The notes under the pieces are model-generated. The model saw only the letters and a list, made by a program, of their open reading frames with translations. It had not been told where the DNA came from and searched no databases. This document shows, piece after piece, positions 9,090 through 20,242 of a DNA stretch of 64,000 nucleotides; the stretch's first letter is position 1, and every line of letters begins with the position of its first letter. Source of the DNA: Oceanospirillaceae bacterium (GTDB lineage: Bacteria > Pseudomonadota > Gammaproteobacteria > Pseudomonadales > Balneatricaceae); the NCBI GenBank assembly GCA_002686055.1, contig NYZU01000008.1:1-64000 (forward strand), read 5' to 3'. Position numbers and translations under genes: made by a program.

Positions 9090-11219
9090 CTAGCTTAAGT
9101 GTTGCTTATAAGGCGGTAAGGAATCAAGCAATTGTTTGCCATAACGCTTGCTAATCAAACGCTTATCTAAGACCGTTATACGCCCCTTATCATTCTCATT
9201 GCGCAATAATCTGCCCGTTGCCTGAATAAGTCTTACACTGGCTTCTGGGACAGATAGTTGGGTAAATGCATTACCACCGCTTACCTCAATCCACTCCGCT
9301 AAAGCGGCTGGCACTGGGCGATCAGGGACAGTAAATGGCAAGCGTGTAATGACCACATGGGTTAAGTAGTCACCGGGCAAATCGATACCTTCAGCAAAGC
9401 TGGCTAAACCAAACAGGATGCTACCTTCACCATCATCAATACGCTGTCGATGTTGTTCCAATAGTCGCTGTTTGGATGAATCACCTTGTTGCAAAATCAT
9501 ATCTTGCCAACGACTGGGCAGACCACTAAACACTTGCTGCATCACCCGCCGCGAAGTAAACAGCACCAAACTACCTTCATGGGTTGTTAAATGTTTTGGC
9601 AGAGCACTAATCAAGGCTTGTACAAAATGCTCCTCCATGCCTGGTTCAACGGCGTCTTCAGGCACAGTGATAGAGGAAGCTGAAAAATCAAAAGGGCTAG
9701 CCAGAGCCAACATTGTACTCTCCTGACCTAAGCCTGTGTGCATCAATAACTGATCAAAACGTCCCACAGCCATAAGTGTGGCCGAGGTAATCACAGCAGC
9801 AAAGCAGCGTTGCCAAAGGTTCTGTTGTAATAGTTTGTTGGCCAAAATGGGACTCGAGGCGAGTTCGATATCAACCCGTTCTGGTGTTTGCCAGTGCTGC
9901 AACCATCGCGCCATTGGCACTTCCCCAGTTTCTTCAAGGGTCGCATATGATTGCCATAATAAGTCTTGGGAGAGGCTATTCTGAGCCCAAGCGCCAGTGA
10001 CAGCAAAATAGGTCTCGGCCAAACTCGCTTCTAAACCATTTTGTTCACCTTTAACTACTTCATCTACCACTTCATGTAGACTATCAAGATCGCGAATTAA
10101 GCGTTTGGTCAGTAAGGATAATTGCGCCGCTTGTGTGCGTAAGGCGTCTGGCACAACACCATTAGCAAAGCGCATACTAGCTACTTGTTGATAATCATCT
10201 TGGGCGGCAAAAGCCGGCTGTTCAAGTAAACGTTCCAGCTCAACCATTGCCGTATCAAGACCTTGGAGATGCTCTTGAATATTGATGCTTAAACGCGCGC
10301 CATGGCCACCGCCCTGCCAATCTTTAGCAAAGCGTTTTACCCCCGTGCGAACTTGGGAATACCAACGCAGTAATTGCCTAACACCCTGTTGATGGGTAAA
10401 TTGGCGTAAGGTCTTATCGGCTAGATGATGGCCCTCATCAAACACATATATGGCATCTTCAGGAGCAGGTAATATAGCCCCACCACCGAGCTGTAAATCG
10501 GCAAGTACTAAGTCATGATTAGTCACGATGCAATCGACTTGCTCAAGGCCTGCTCGGGCTTTAAAAAATGGACACTCATTAAAAAAGCTGCAGCGGCGGT
10601 TAGTACAGCCTCGATGGTCAGTAGTGACCGGCCGCCAATGATCTTCAGGCAAAGCATCTTCCCAAGCATCACGATCGCCATCCCATTGACCATCACCAAT
10701 GGCGCTCAGCATATCTTGATAGAGAACCTGCTGATCATTATCCAATTGCAGGGCTAATTCATCCTCAAACAAAGCCTGATTGGGATCAATAGATTTATGG
10801 TTGGAGAGAACAGCATCTAGTCTGGATAAACACACATAGCGACGCCGTCCCTTAGCTAATAGATAGTTAAAATCTAACTGACCATGGTGTTTAATAGCTG
10901 GCAAATCCTTGGCCATAATTTGCTCTTGTAAAGCAATAGTAGCGGTACTGATAACCAGCTTCTTGTCCAATGCTTGGGCCACAGGTAAGGCGGCTACGAC
11001 ATAGGCAAGGGTCTTCCCGGTACCTGTCCCCGCCTCAATAATACAAGCTGGGTTTTCACCCAAGCGAGAGCCATCACTATCTTGTTTAATAGCTAACAGA
11101 TGATTGGCTATGGCAGCAATCATTTGTTTTTGCCCCCAGCGAGGCTTAAGTTCTAAACCAGTAATTAATTGGCGATACAGGGTTTGTATCGAGGTTTTGA
11201 TTTCTTTAGCTTGTGTCAC
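9090..11219 (-). CDS. dinG: ATP-dependent DNA helicase DinG
   Basis: DinG is an XPD-like 5'-3' helicase with an iron-sulfur cluster that removes R-loops and D-loops. Visible are Walker A EAGTGTGKTLAYV, the cluster cysteines (one in RRRYVCLSRL, three in GCTNRRCSFFNEC), the DEAH-like box VFDEGHHL, and C-terminal motif VI QATGRLLRN. The length of about 710 residues is typical. The track start (GTG 11288) adds a Cys-rich 23-residue extension with no family counterpart. I prefer GTG 11219, which is preceded by GGA at eight bases and aligns with the usual N-terminus, but this is not certain. The promoter region shared with lexA holds two LexA boxes, so SOS control, known for E. coli dinG, is likely. 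Confidence 0.93.
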   Translation of the reverse strand: MTQAKEIKTSIQTLYRQLITGLELKPRWGQKQMIAAIANHLLAIKQDSDGSRLGENPACIIEAGTGTGKTLAYVVAALPVAQALDKKLVISTATIALQEQIMAKDLPAIKHHGQLDFNYLLAKGRRRYVCLSRLDAVLSNHKSIDPNQALFEDELALQLDNDQQVLYQDMLSAIGDGQWDGDRDAWEDALPEDHWRPVTTDHRGCTNRRCSFFNECPFFKARAGLEQVDCIVTNHDLVLADLQLGGGAILPAPEDAIYVFDEGHHLADKTLRQFTHQQGVRQLLRWYSQVRTGVKRFAKDWQGGGHGARLSINIQEHLQGLDTAMVELERLLEQPAFAAQDDYQQVASMRFANGVVPDALRTQAAQLSLLTKRLIRDLDSLHEVVDEVVKGEQNGLEASLAETYFAVTGAWAQNSLSQDLLWQSYATLEETGEVPMARWLQHWQTPERVDIELASSPILANKLLQQNLWQRCFAAVITSATLMAVGRFDQLLMHTGLGQESTMLALASPFDFSASSITVPEDAVEPGMEEHFVQALISALPKHLTTHEGSLVLFTSRRVMQQVFSGLPSRWQDMILQQGDSSKQRLLEQHRQRIDDGEGSILFGLASFAEGIDLPGDYLTHVVITRLPFTVPDRPVPAALAEWIEVSGGNAFTQLSVPEASVRLIQATGRLLRNENDKGRITVLDKRLISKRYGKQLLDSLPPYKQHLS

Positions 11220-11336
11220 ACAATAATCCAATAGAGTCAGTGAATACTGACTGCAGCTACAACCATGCTTGAGGTCTAGTCTAACCACACCACAAATTTG
11301 AGCAACCGAAAAAAAAGCTTGCCAGCAAGAATTTAA

Positions 11337-11352
11337 CTGTTAATATATACAG
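11337..11352. promoter_or_regulatory. LexA box 1
   Basis: CTGT-TAATATAT-ACAG is a perfect match to the gammaproteobacterial SOS consensus CTGT-N8-ACAG. It lies 67 bases upstream of the lexA ATG, between lexA and the divergent dinG. Confidence 0.93.
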
Positions 11353-11355
11353 TAA

Positions 11356-11371
11356 CTGTATAAATACACAG
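11356..11371. promoter_or_regulatory. LexA box 2
   Basis: CTGT-ATAAATAC-ACAG is a second perfect SOS box, three bases after the first (19 bases centre to centre). A double operator upstream of lexA is the arrangement known for E. coli lexA autoregulation. Confidence 0.93.
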
Positions 11372-11418
11372 TTTATCACAGGAATAAATTTTTGTCGGCA
11401 TTATCGTGAGAGGCCGTT

Positions 11419-12030
11419 ATGTTAAAACTTACCCCACGTCAGGATCAGGTACTAACTTGTATTCGTGACCATATTACTGATACCGGTTATCCGCCCACGC
11501 GGGCCGAAATTGCCCAAGAGCTGGGTTTTAAATCACCCAATGCTGCGGAAGACCACTTAAAAGCGTTGGCACGTAAGGGAGCCATTGAGATTATAGCTGG
11601 TGCATCCCGTGGTATTCGCGTGCCAGATATGGATGAGCCGGAGGATCAAGGTTTGCCGGTTATTGGTATGGTGGCAGCTGGTAGCCCAATGCTAGCGCCA
11701 GAGCATATTAGTGAATATTGCGCCCTACCAGATGGTTTATTTTACCCTAAGGCTGACTATCTGCTCCAAGTTAGTGGTATGTCCATGAAAGATATTGGCA
11801 TTTATGATGGTGATTTACTCGCTGTACATAAGACAGACCAAGCTCGAAATGGCCAAATCGTCGTCGCCCGAGTTGATGATGAAGTCACTGTAAAGCGCTT
11901 CCAACGGGTTGGCAATAAAGTGCTGCTAATTGCAGAAAATGAAGATTATGCACCCATTGAGGTAGATCTTAATCGCCAACGCTTAAGCATCGAAGGTCTT
12001 AGCGTTGGTGTTATTAGACGCAGTAGCTAA
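11419..12030 (+). CDS. lexA: SOS repressor LexA
   Basis: LexA represses the SOS regulon and cleaves itself when RecA is activated. The N-terminal winged helix-turn-helix spans residues 1-70 ([27 protein letters not shown]). The self-cleavage Ala-Gly bond is in GMVAAGSPM (A87-G88), the catalytic Ser is S122 in [10 protein letters not shown], and the Lys is K159 in DEVTVKRF. The length of 203 residues is standard. GAGAGG lies six bases before the ATG. Two LexA boxes upstream imply autoregulation. In many Pseudomonas genomes lexA is followed by sulA, which is not present here. The next gene is convergent. Confidence 0.98.
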   Translation: MLKLTPRQDQVLTCIRDHITDTGYPPTRAEIAQELGFKSPNAAEDHLKALARKGAIEIIAGASRGIRVPDMDEPEDQGLPVIGMVAAGSPMLAPEHISEYCALPDGLFYPKADYLLQVSGMSMKDIGIYDGDLLAVHKTDQARNGQIVVARVDDEVTVKRFQRVGNKVLLIAENEDYAPIEVDLNRQRLSIEGLSVGVIRRSS

Positions 12031-12033
12031 ATC

Positions 12034-12051
12034 ATCTTTAGTGGTAAAGAT
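12034..12051. terminator. Weak hairpin between convergent lexA and DUF6586-like gene
   Basis: ATCTTTA-GTGG-TAAAGAT is a 7-bp stem, mostly AT, immediately after the lexA stop and before the end of the convergent gene. There is no T-run, so it is only a possible bidirectional terminator. Confidence 0.35.
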
Positions 12052-12072
12052 TAGAGATTAGAGCAAGGATGC

Positions 12073-12603
12073 TTAACATTCCTCTAACTCAGCTTGAACC
12101 GTATCAAGTATAGATTGCTGAGCTCTTATCCATTCGCCTACGGGCCATAGGTCTGGGTCATCTAGGCTGTCACTCTTGACTATATCAATCGTCATTATCT
12201 GAGCATTTTCTGAAGCCTGAGCTGGTGCCACAGTGGCACCTTCAGTAAAGATAACTTGCGCTTGCTGTAAAGCTGCCAGATGGCCATCTTCCAATGCCTG
12301 TTTCAGTGTTTGTGCCGATGCTGACAAAAAGCTTTGCTCTTGTAACAGGGTTAAAATCTCAGGTAGGGAAAGATTAGCCGTAGCCAACATACGTGTATCT
12401 GCTAACTGTTTTAACACAGCTGTAGCTAAACAGTGACCTGCTTGCAATAGATGATAGACAACGGCGCCTTGATAGGCGCGCCTTTGTGCCCGTTGACGCC
12501 AGTAATCAGAACTTTCTGTATCGCCATAGGCAGCCAACATATCCTGCCATAATATATTGGCATAAACGCATTGTTGACGGCTAAGACGAAGCGCTTCTTG
12601 CAT
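12073..12603 (-). CDS. DUF6586-like hypothetical protein
   Basis: This is a 176-residue soluble protein, largely predicted helical, with no signal peptide or membrane segment. It starts [22 protein letters not shown] and has alternating leucine- and alanine-rich helices. Position is the main clue: the gene between lexA and topA in Pseudomonas-type genomes encodes a DUF6586 protein of similar size, and the pattern here is compatible. The ATG overlaps the topA stop by one base (TAATG), so translation is probably coupled to topA. No function is known. Confidence 0.65.
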   Translation of the reverse strand: MQEALRLSRQQCVYANILWQDMLAAYGDTESSDYWRQRAQRRAYQGAVVYHLLQAGHCLATAVLKQLADTRMLATANLSLPEILTLLQEQSFLSASAQTLKQALEDGHLAALQQAQVIFTEGATVAPAQASENAQIMTIDIVKSDSLDDPDLWPVGEWIRAQQSILDTVQAELEEC

Positions 12604-15251
12604 TAAGATTTCTTGGCTTTTGCTTTGCTAGCTTTGGCAGCCTCAACCCAACGACCATTCTCATAGGTTGCGCGCCAACCACTGGCTTTCTTATCAACTT
12701 CGGTCATCACATATTGGGCTTGGGATTTACGACTAAAGCGAACAATACTCGGATTACCATCAGGATCTTTCACCGGTGCAGTTAGCAAAAAACTATACTT
12801 GGGATCTAAGCGATCCTTTACGGATAGTAATTCTGCAATTAAAGGTGCACGGGTTTCACGATTTTTAGGGAACTTGCTGGCAGCCAAAAAGAGCCCAGCC
12901 GCACCATCCCGCAATATATAATGATCATCGACTTTTTCACAGGCCAGTTCAGGCATGGGAATAGGATCCATTTTAGGGGGTGCAGGCTGGCCACTGCGTA
13001 ATAGTTTACGCGTGTTTTTACATTCACTATTTGAACAATCAAAGTATTTGCCAAAACGCCCATTTTTCAAATGCATATCGTGACCACATTTGTCACATTC
13101 TAGTTTTGGCCCATCATAACCCTTAATACGGAATTCACCTTGCTCAACTTCAAAGCCCGAGCAATCAGGATTATTACCACACACATGTAACTTACGCTTG
13201 GCATCAATCAGATAACTATCCATTGCTGTGCCACAGAGTTTGCAACGATGTTTTTGAATCAACAGCCGCGATTCAGCTTCATCATCGGCATCCACGGCGA
13301 CCACCTCATCGCCAGAGGTCAAATTAACCGTCGCCTTACAACGCTCCTTAGGCGGCAAGGCATAACCAGAACAGCCTAGGAATACCCCTGTTGAAGCTGT
13401 ACGTATAGTCATTGGGCGACCACATTCGGTACAAGCAATATCGGTCACAGTGGGATCATTGGCGCGCATACCACTGGCACTCTCGGCTTCATTCAACTTG
13501 CGCATAAAAGCCCGGTAGAAGACGTTTAATAAACGCTTCCATTGCGTTTCACCACCAGCCACACTATCCAAGCGTTTTTCCATATTGGCAGTAAAGTCGT
13601 AGTCCATCAGATCAGCAAAGCTTTCTTCCAAACGATCAGTAACAATATCGCCCATTTTTTCCGCATAAAAACGGCGGTTTTGTGCACTTACATAACCACG
13701 CTCTTGAATCGTAGAAATAATGGCAGCATAGGTAGAAGGACGACCTATGCCTTTTTTCTCTAACTCTTTAACCAAGCTAGCCTCTGAATAACGTGGAGCA
13801 GGCTTAGTAAAATGCTGGCTAGGCTTCAATTGCTTTAGATTAATCTGATCACCTTCTTGCAGATCAGGCAGTGACAGATCATCTTCTTTATTGCTGGCAC
13901 TGGGTTGTACTTTGGTATAACCATCAAAGCGCATAATACGACCACGAGTACGCAACTGAAAATCACCGGCGGCAATGGTAATACCGGTACTGGTAAACTG
14001 TGCAGGCATCATCTGACAAGCCACAAACTGACGCCAAATTAGTTCATATAAACGTTCAGCATCACGTTCCATGCCCACCAACTGGGTGGATTTAACATTT
14101 ACATCTGAAGGACGAATAGCCTCATGAGCCTCTTGTGCGCCATCCTTGCTAGAATACTTATTGGCTGTTTTAGGTAAATACTGCTCACCATATTGATCAG
14201 CAATAAAGTCACGGCAGTTAGCCACGGCCTCCTGACTCAAATTGGTTGAGTCAGTACGCATATAGGTTATATGTCCAGCTTCATATAAGCGCTGCGCCAT
14301 CATCATGGTCTTTTTAACCCCAAAGCCTAGGCGCGTACTCGCTGCCTGTTGCAAGGTTGAGGTGATATAGGGTGCTGATGGGCGACTTGAAGTTGCTTTG
14401 TCGGTGCGGCGTTGGACAACAAAGTTTTGCGCTTCTAATTCAGCTAAAGCGGTTTTTGTCTGAGCTTCATTATTAGGGCGGAAATCACTACCCTGATATT
14501 TAAACACCTGCGCCACAAAGGCCTGTTGCTCAGTGTTTTCTACATCTGCTTTTACTTCCCAATATTCTTCTGGAATAAAAGCACGAATCTCCCGCTCTCT
14601 TTCGACTACTAACTTCACTGCTACGGATTGGACACGCCCAGCAGATAAGCCACGGGCAATTTTAGCCCATAATAGGGGGGACACCATAAAACCAACAACA
14701 CGATCAAGAAAACGTCGAGCCTGTTGAGCTTCCACTTGATCCATATTTAACTGCCCAGGAGCAGCGAAAGCCTGGGCTATAGCGGTTTTGGTAATTTCAT
14801 TGAAAACTACCCGTTGATAGCGACTTTCATCGCCACCAATAGCTTCTTTTAAGTGCCAAGCAATAGCCTCACCTTCGCGATCCAAGTCCGTTGCTAGGTA
14901 GATGGCATCCGCATTTTTTGCTAAGCGTTTTAATTCATCAACAACTTTTTCTTTACCGGGTAATATTTGGTAATCAGCTTGCCAATTATTTTCTGGGTCA
15001 ATACCCATACGCCGCACAAGCTGACGCCTAGCTCGAGCAGCTTTATATATTTCTTTATCTTCGGGTGCCATTTTACGCACTTTAGCTGCCTCTGCAGCGC
15101 GTGCTTTAGGATCACTACTAGAAGCTGAACCCTTGGTAGGCAAATCACGAATATGCCCTACACTAGACTTTACTATAAAGTCATTACCAAGGTATTTATT
15201 GATGGTTTTAGCCTTGGCTGGCGATTCGACAATGACGAGGGATTTACCCAT
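12603..15251 (-). CDS. topA: DNA topoisomerase I
   Basis: TopA is the type IA topoisomerase that relaxes negative supercoils. The N-terminal Toprim domain ([37 protein letters not shown]) is followed by the catalytic Tyr at Y330 in [12 protein letters not shown]. The C-terminal third has three zinc-ribbon-like modules with paired cysteines ([16 protein letters not shown] with [18 protein letters not shown] with CSNSECKN) and a lysine-rich tail. The length is 882 residues. A ribosome-binding site TTGGAA lies upstream. The leader holds two perfect small inverted repeats described separately. It is translationally coupled to the following DUF6586-like gene. Confidence 0.97.
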   Translation of the reverse strand: MGKSLVIVESPAKAKTINKYLGNDFIVKSSVGHIRDLPTKGSASSSDPKARAAEAAKVRKMAPEDKEIYKAARARRQLVRRMGIDPENNWQADYQILPGKEKVVDELKRLAKNADAIYLATDLDREGEAIAWHLKEAIGGDESRYQRVVFNEITKTAIAQAFAAPGQLNMDQVEAQQARRFLDRVVGFMVSPLLWAKIARGLSAGRVQSVAVKLVVEREREIRAFIPEEYWEVKADVENTEQQAFVAQVFKYQGSDFRPNNEAQTKTALAELEAQNFVVQRRTDKATSSRPSAPYITSTLQQAASTRLGFGVKKTMMMAQRLYEAGHITYMRTDSTNLSQEAVANCRDFIADQYGEQYLPKTANKYSSKDGAQEAHEAIRPSDVNVKSTQLVGMERDAERLYELIWRQFVACQMMPAQFTSTGITIAAGDFQLRTRGRIMRFDGYTKVQPSASNKEDDLSLPDLQEGDQINLKQLKPSQHFTKPAPRYSEASLVKELEKKGIGRPSTYAAIISTIQERGYVSAQNRRFYAEKMGDIVTDRLEESFADLMDYDFTANMEKRLDSVAGGETQWKRLLNVFYRAFMRKLNEAESASGMRANDPTVTDIACTECGRPMTIRTASTGVFLGCSGYALPPKERCKATVNLTSGDEVVAVDADDEAESRLLIQKHRCKLCGTAMDSYLIDAKRKLHVCGNNPDCSGFEVEQGEFRIKGYDGPKLECDKCGHDMHLKNGRFGKYFDCSNSECKNTRKLLRSGQPAPPKMDPIPMPELACEKVDDHYILRDGAAGLFLAASKFPKNRETRAPLIAELLSVKDRLDPKYSFLLTAPVKDPDGNPSIVRFSRKSQAQYVMTEVDKKASGWRATYENGRWVEAAKASKAKAKKS

Positions 15252-15586
15252 TTAATTGGTTCCAAATATTATGACTATGCTAGTCATACCAAGCTATTGT
15301 AAATAGCTCGAAGTTGTAAGTTCAAAGGTGATAGTGCAAAGCGCACTTAGTTTAGACTGCAAAAAACTAAGGTCAAGTCCTTTTCAGGTTAATATTCACT
15401 ATCTATTTTTAAAATTTCATTATTTGGAGTAAAAATCAACCTTTAAGATAAATATATTCAAAAAATTTCTTCGTTATGGGTATATTGTGACACTCAACTA
15501 TCTACTCAGATTGATCAAGCCAACAGATAAATAGTAGCAACAATATACCCATAAACAATTAATTGGTACTTATAACCAAGTTATAT
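15252..15586. other. Hairpin-rich intergenic region between fadA and topA
   Basis: This 335-base gap has no convincing ORF. It contains five inverted repeats in a row: 15270-15288 (TATGACTA, spacer TGC, TAGTCATA), 15292-15308 (AGCTATT, spacer GTA, AATAGCT), 15333-15347 (AGTGC/GCACT), 15346-15371 (CTTAGTTT/AAACTAAG) and a long one at 15474-15554. The first two would fold in the topA leader just upstream of the ATG, and the last may end the fadBA transcript. Confidence 0.7.
15474..15554. repeat. 15-bp perfect inverted repeat with 51-base spacer
   Basis: TTATGGGTATATTGT at 15474-15488 is matched exactly by its reverse complement at 15540-15554. On the minus strand the structure begins 32 bases after the fadA stop and is followed within about ten bases by a run of six T, so it may be an extended terminator for fadBA. 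A small mobile remnant or structured RNA is possible. No target-site duplication is visible. Confidence 0.75.
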
Positions 15587-16765
<1,179 letters not shown>

Positions 16766-16774
16766 TTACTCCCG

Positions 16775-18943
16775 TTATTGGCCTTTGGCCTGCATATTGC
16801 CATAAAAAGTTTCGCCTGCTGCGGCCATACTGCGTATTGATTCAGGCAAAGAAAATAGTGGACTTTCTGCAGCTAAGTTATCAGCCATCTCACATATAGT
16901 CTGTAAACCAAGGGTATCCATATATTTACAGGCGCCGCCAATAAACGGAGGAAAGCCCAATCCATATACCAGTGCCAAATCAGCTTCCGCTGGCGAGGCA
17001 ACAATATTCTCCTCTAGACAACGCGTCACTTCCAAACACAAAGGCAACATAAGGAAATCAATAATTTCTTGATCTTCCATAGTTACTGGAGCGTCATTGA
17101 GGGCTGCCAAGGTAGCCACAATTGTCTCATCAACGAGTTTCTGCGGACGGCCTTTACGATCTTTTTCATACTGATAAAAACCTAGCCCATTCTTTTGCCC
17201 AAAACGTTGCTTGTCGTACATGATGCTGACAATGGCTTCACCTTGACCTGCCATGCGCTCAGGAAAGCCTTCGGCCATGACATTTTGACAATGATGAGCT
17301 GTATCAATACCTACCACATCTAACAAATAAGCGGGACCCATAGGCCATCCAAAACGCTCCATTAGTTTGTCAATGCGGCGAAAGTCGATACCTTTTTCCA
17401 CCAACATACCAAAGCCACCAAAATAGGGAAATAATACGCGGTTAACAAAGAAACCAGGGCAATCATTTACTACCACAGGCTTTTTACCCATAGCATTGGC
17501 ATAAGCTACCGTAGTGGCGATGGTTTTATCGCTGGTTTTGGCACCCCGGATAATTTCTACCAAGGGCATACGATGCACTGGGTTAAAGAAGTGCATGCCA
17601 CAAAAACGACTCGGGTCTTGTAAAGCTTGGGCTAACAGGTCAATGGAAATAGTAGAAGTATTAGAGGTTAGCACCGCATGTTCTGGCAACTGTTGCTCTA
17701 CCTCAGCGAGTACTTGTGACTTTACTTTGGGGTTTTCCACCACCGCCTCAACTACAAGATCGACATTAGCCAAGTCAGCGTAATTTAATGTAGGCCGAAT
17801 TTGATTAAGAATTTTAGCCATTTTTTGACTATCTAAACGCCCACGACTGACTAATTTATCTAAGATTTTTGCCGCTTCGTCTAAGCCTAATTGTAAAGCT
17901 TGATCGGCTATATCTTTCATAACGATGGGGATACCTTTATAAGCCGATTGGTAAGCAATACCACCGCCCATAATGCCGGCACCCAATACTGCTGATAAAT
18001 TAACTTCGGCAGCTATTTTGCTATGTTTTTTAACAGTCCGTTTGAGGTACTGATCAGCTAAAAATAGCCCTACTAAATTAGTCGCAACGGAGGTTTTACA
18101 TAACTTAGCAAAGCTCTTAGCTTCAACGAGCAAAGCCTTATCACGACTCATATTGGCATGTTTTTGAATAGTCTTAATGGCTTGCACTGGCGCTGGGTAA
18201 TGCGGGCCAGCTTTGCCAGCAACAAAACCTTTGGCGGTCTCAAACGCCATCATCTGTTCGATTGGGGTCAAACCAAGCTTAGTGTTTTTTTGTGTCTTAC
18301 GTTTAGTGAAATCTAATTCACCAGCTATACAACGCTGTAATAGATCAACACCTGCATCTAATAAAGCATCGGCTTCTACAACCGCATCAGCTGCGCCATC
18401 AGCCATGGCAACCGTGGCTTTTTTGGTACTGCCACTACAAATCCATTCAATGGCGTTATCGACACCAATTAAACGCGGCAAGCGGACACTGCCACCCCAA
18501 CCAGGCATAATACCAAGCTTGACCTCGGGTAACGCCACACTACCCTGTGCAGACATAATGCGGTAATCAGCGGCCAAACACACTTCAAAGCCACCGCCAA
18601 ATGCCATACCGTTAATTAAAGCGACGCTCGGAATCGGCAGGTCTTCAAGCATATTGAAGGTATTATTGACCTGCATATTCATGGCCATTAATTCATCTTC
18701 AGGGTAAGCAAAGAAGGAGAGAAATTCAGTAATATCAGCGCCAACAATAAAGGCTGACTTAGCACTCGTAAGCATTAGACCTTTGATGTTGCTATCAGCT
18801 TTGATGGCAGATATAGCAGCAGCCAATTCCTCAAGGGTAGCAGCATTAAACTTATTGACAGATTCGTCAGATAGGTCAAAGGTTAATTTGGCGATCTGTT
18901 GGTCGTGCATTGCAACCTGCACGCCTTTGCCCGCATAGATCAT
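16775..18943 (-). CDS. fadB: Fatty acid oxidation multifunctional protein FadB (alpha subunit)
   Basis: FadB combines enoyl-CoA hydratase/isomerase (N-terminal crotonase domain, residues about 15-190, with [19 protein letters not shown] and [14 protein letters not shown]) and 3-hydroxyacyl-CoA dehydrogenase (residues about 310-720, NAD loop [53 protein letters not shown]). The length of 722 residues matches the E. coli type of aerobic FadB. It forms an operon with fadA. It could supply hydratase and dehydrogenase steps to CoA pathways elsewhere, including the onium-compound cluster at 37 kb, although that is only inference. Confidence 0.96.
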   Translation of the reverse strand: MIYAGKGVQVAMHDQQIAKLTFDLSDESVNKFNAATLEELAAAISAIKADSNIKGLMLTSAKSAFIVGADITEFLSFFAYPEDELMAMNMQVNNTFNMLEDLPIPSVALINGMAFGGGFEVCLAADYRIMSAQGSVALPEVKLGIMPGWGGSVRLPRLIGVDNAIEWICSGSTKKATVAMADGAADAVVEADALLDAGVDLLQRCIAGELDFTKRKTQKNTKLGLTPIEQMMAFETAKGFVAGKAGPHYPAPVQAIKTIQKHANMSRDKALLVEAKSFAKLCKTSVATNLVGLFLADQYLKRTVKKHSKIAAEVNLSAVLGAGIMGGGIAYQSAYKGIPIVMKDIADQALQLGLDEAAKILDKLVSRGRLDSQKMAKILNQIRPTLNYADLANVDLVVEAVVENPKVKSQVLAEVEQQLPEHAVLTSNTSTISIDLLAQALQDPSRFCGMHFFNPVHRMPLVEIIRGAKTSDKTIATTVAYANAMGKKPVVVNDCPGFFVNRVLFPYFGGFGMLVEKGIDFRRIDKLMERFGWPMGPAYLLDVVGIDTAHHCQNVMAEGFPERMAGQGEAIVSIMYDKQRFGQKNGLGFYQYEKDRKGRPQKLVDETIVATLAALNDAPVTMEDQEIIDFLMLPLCLEVTRCLEENIVASPAEADLALVYGLGFPPFIGGACKYMDTLGLQTICEMADNLAAESPLFSLPESIRSMAAAGETFYGNMQAKGQ

Positions 18944-19116
18944 GCTTGGACTCCTTATTAGTTAGATTGCCCAAAACAGATAAGTATTAGAGCAAAATTC
19001 ATACAAGCGTTTTATTTTCCCTCTCAAGTTAAAATTAGTGCCTATTAATGTCAACTATGACTGACTAGACACAATATATTTGAACAAGCTAAAGCGCCCA
19101 AAAGAAGTACCAAAAC

Positions 19117-19629
19117 TTACAAAGACTGATCGATAAGATCCTTTAACACACCCACCAGCTCATCAAGTTCAGCAGGTGTCGCATTTTCATGCCAATAAGC
19201 AGCAACGTTAACGGGAGAGGCGCCTAGGGCATAAACATCCGTTGGTAAGCGCTCTATAAGTAGGCATAGGGCTTGGGTTTGTTGTGCCGTTAGGGCACCC
19301 TCCCCGCGATTCCAGCACCAACCCGATGGCAATCCTTTGGTATTAAGGCCACGGGCACGAAAAACTTCCCAATGATGATTTTTACTTAGTTGTTTGCTAG
19401 CTGCACTGGGGCGTGGAACATTATAGGATGTTGCTAATTGGCTTTCGGGGGCTATTTCTCCTTGTTCACGAGGTCCTTGTATTTTTCCTATACGAACTTG
19501 CACTCCCTGCTGCATGGCTAGCTTACGAATTTTAGCCTGCGCCCTTTGCACTGGCGTTGGCAAAACCCATGATATGGAGCCTGCTAAAGACAAGACAACT
19601 AGAGCAACAATTAACCATTTATATTCCAT
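19117..19629 (-). CDS. Hypothetical single-pass membrane protein
   Basis: This is a 170-residue protein I do not recognise. An N-terminal uncleaved membrane anchor (WLIVALVVLSLAGSISWVLP) is followed by a basic stretch (RAQAKIRKLAMQQGVQVRIGKI) and a soluble domain with conserved-looking WCWNRGEGALTAQQ and VAAYWHENATPAEL segments. It lies upstream of fadB on the same strand with about 170 bases between, so it is probably transcribed separately. A similarly placed membrane-anchored hypothetical gene is found near fadBA in related genomes, but I cannot give a family name. Confidence 0.7.
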   Translation of the reverse strand: MEYKWLIVALVVLSLAGSISWVLPTPVQRAQAKIRKLAMQQGVQVRIGKIQGPREQGEIAPESQLATSYNVPRPSAASKQLSKNHHWEVFRARGLNTKGLPSGWCWNRGEGALTAQQTQALCLLIERLPTDVYALGASPVNVAAYWHENATPAELDELVGVLKDLIDQSL

Positions 19630-19813
19630 AAACCACTATCCACCAACTAATAAACTGCACTTTTCGGTCTATCAGTGTAACACTTGTCATATACCTAGCG
19701 CCTTATGTTAGACTGAAAATTAAGCAAATATTTAACGCTGCTAACTACTAATCATGACAACTATTTAATACTTATTATTTAAGTTACATCAGGACTGCTG
19801 GAGGATCTAACGT

Positions 19814-20242
19814 ATGCAAACTTATAGCCATATTCTTGTCGCTGTTGATCTTAATGAAGAAGCCGAACCGGTTAGCAAAAAGGCCTTTGAACTAGCCCAA
19901 CTTACCGGTGCTAAATTACACTTTATGCATGTTACTGAGCCAATTAGCTATGCCTATGGTGGTGATGTACCCATGGACCTCAGTGCCGTTCAAGAACAAT
20001 TGCATGAACATGCTAAAGAACGTATGGAAGCGTTTATAAAAAGTGCCGACTTACAGGCACATAGTAAGATTTTGGCTAATGGCCATATTGAGGCAGAAAT
20101 TCATCGAGCGGCAGAAAAAATTGGTGCTGATTTAATTGTTGTGGGTAGCCATGGTCGGCATGGATTAGCTTTATTGTTAGGCTCCACCTCAAATAGTGTT
20201 TTGCATGGCGCTAGCTGCGATGTCTTAGCCGTGCGGATTTAA
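19814..20242 (+). CDS. uspA: Universal stress protein UspA family
   Basis: This is a 142-residue single-domain Usp protein. It starts YSHILVAVDLNEEAEPV and carries the nucleotide-binding signature DLIVVGSHGRHGLALLLGS near residue 120, followed by SNSVLHGASCDVLAV, all typical of UspA. It is cytoplasmic, probably dimeric, and related to starvation or stress survival, although the exact cue is unknown. GGAGG lies eight bases before the ATG. It ends one base before the convergent uup stop. Confidence 0.93.
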   Translation: MQTYSHILVAVDLNEEAEPVSKKAFELAQLTGAKLHFMHVTEPISYAYGGDVPMDLSAVQEQLHEHAKERMEAFIKSADLQAHSKILANGHIEAEIHRAAEKIGADLIVVGSHGRHGLALLLGSTSNSVLHGASCDVLAVRI

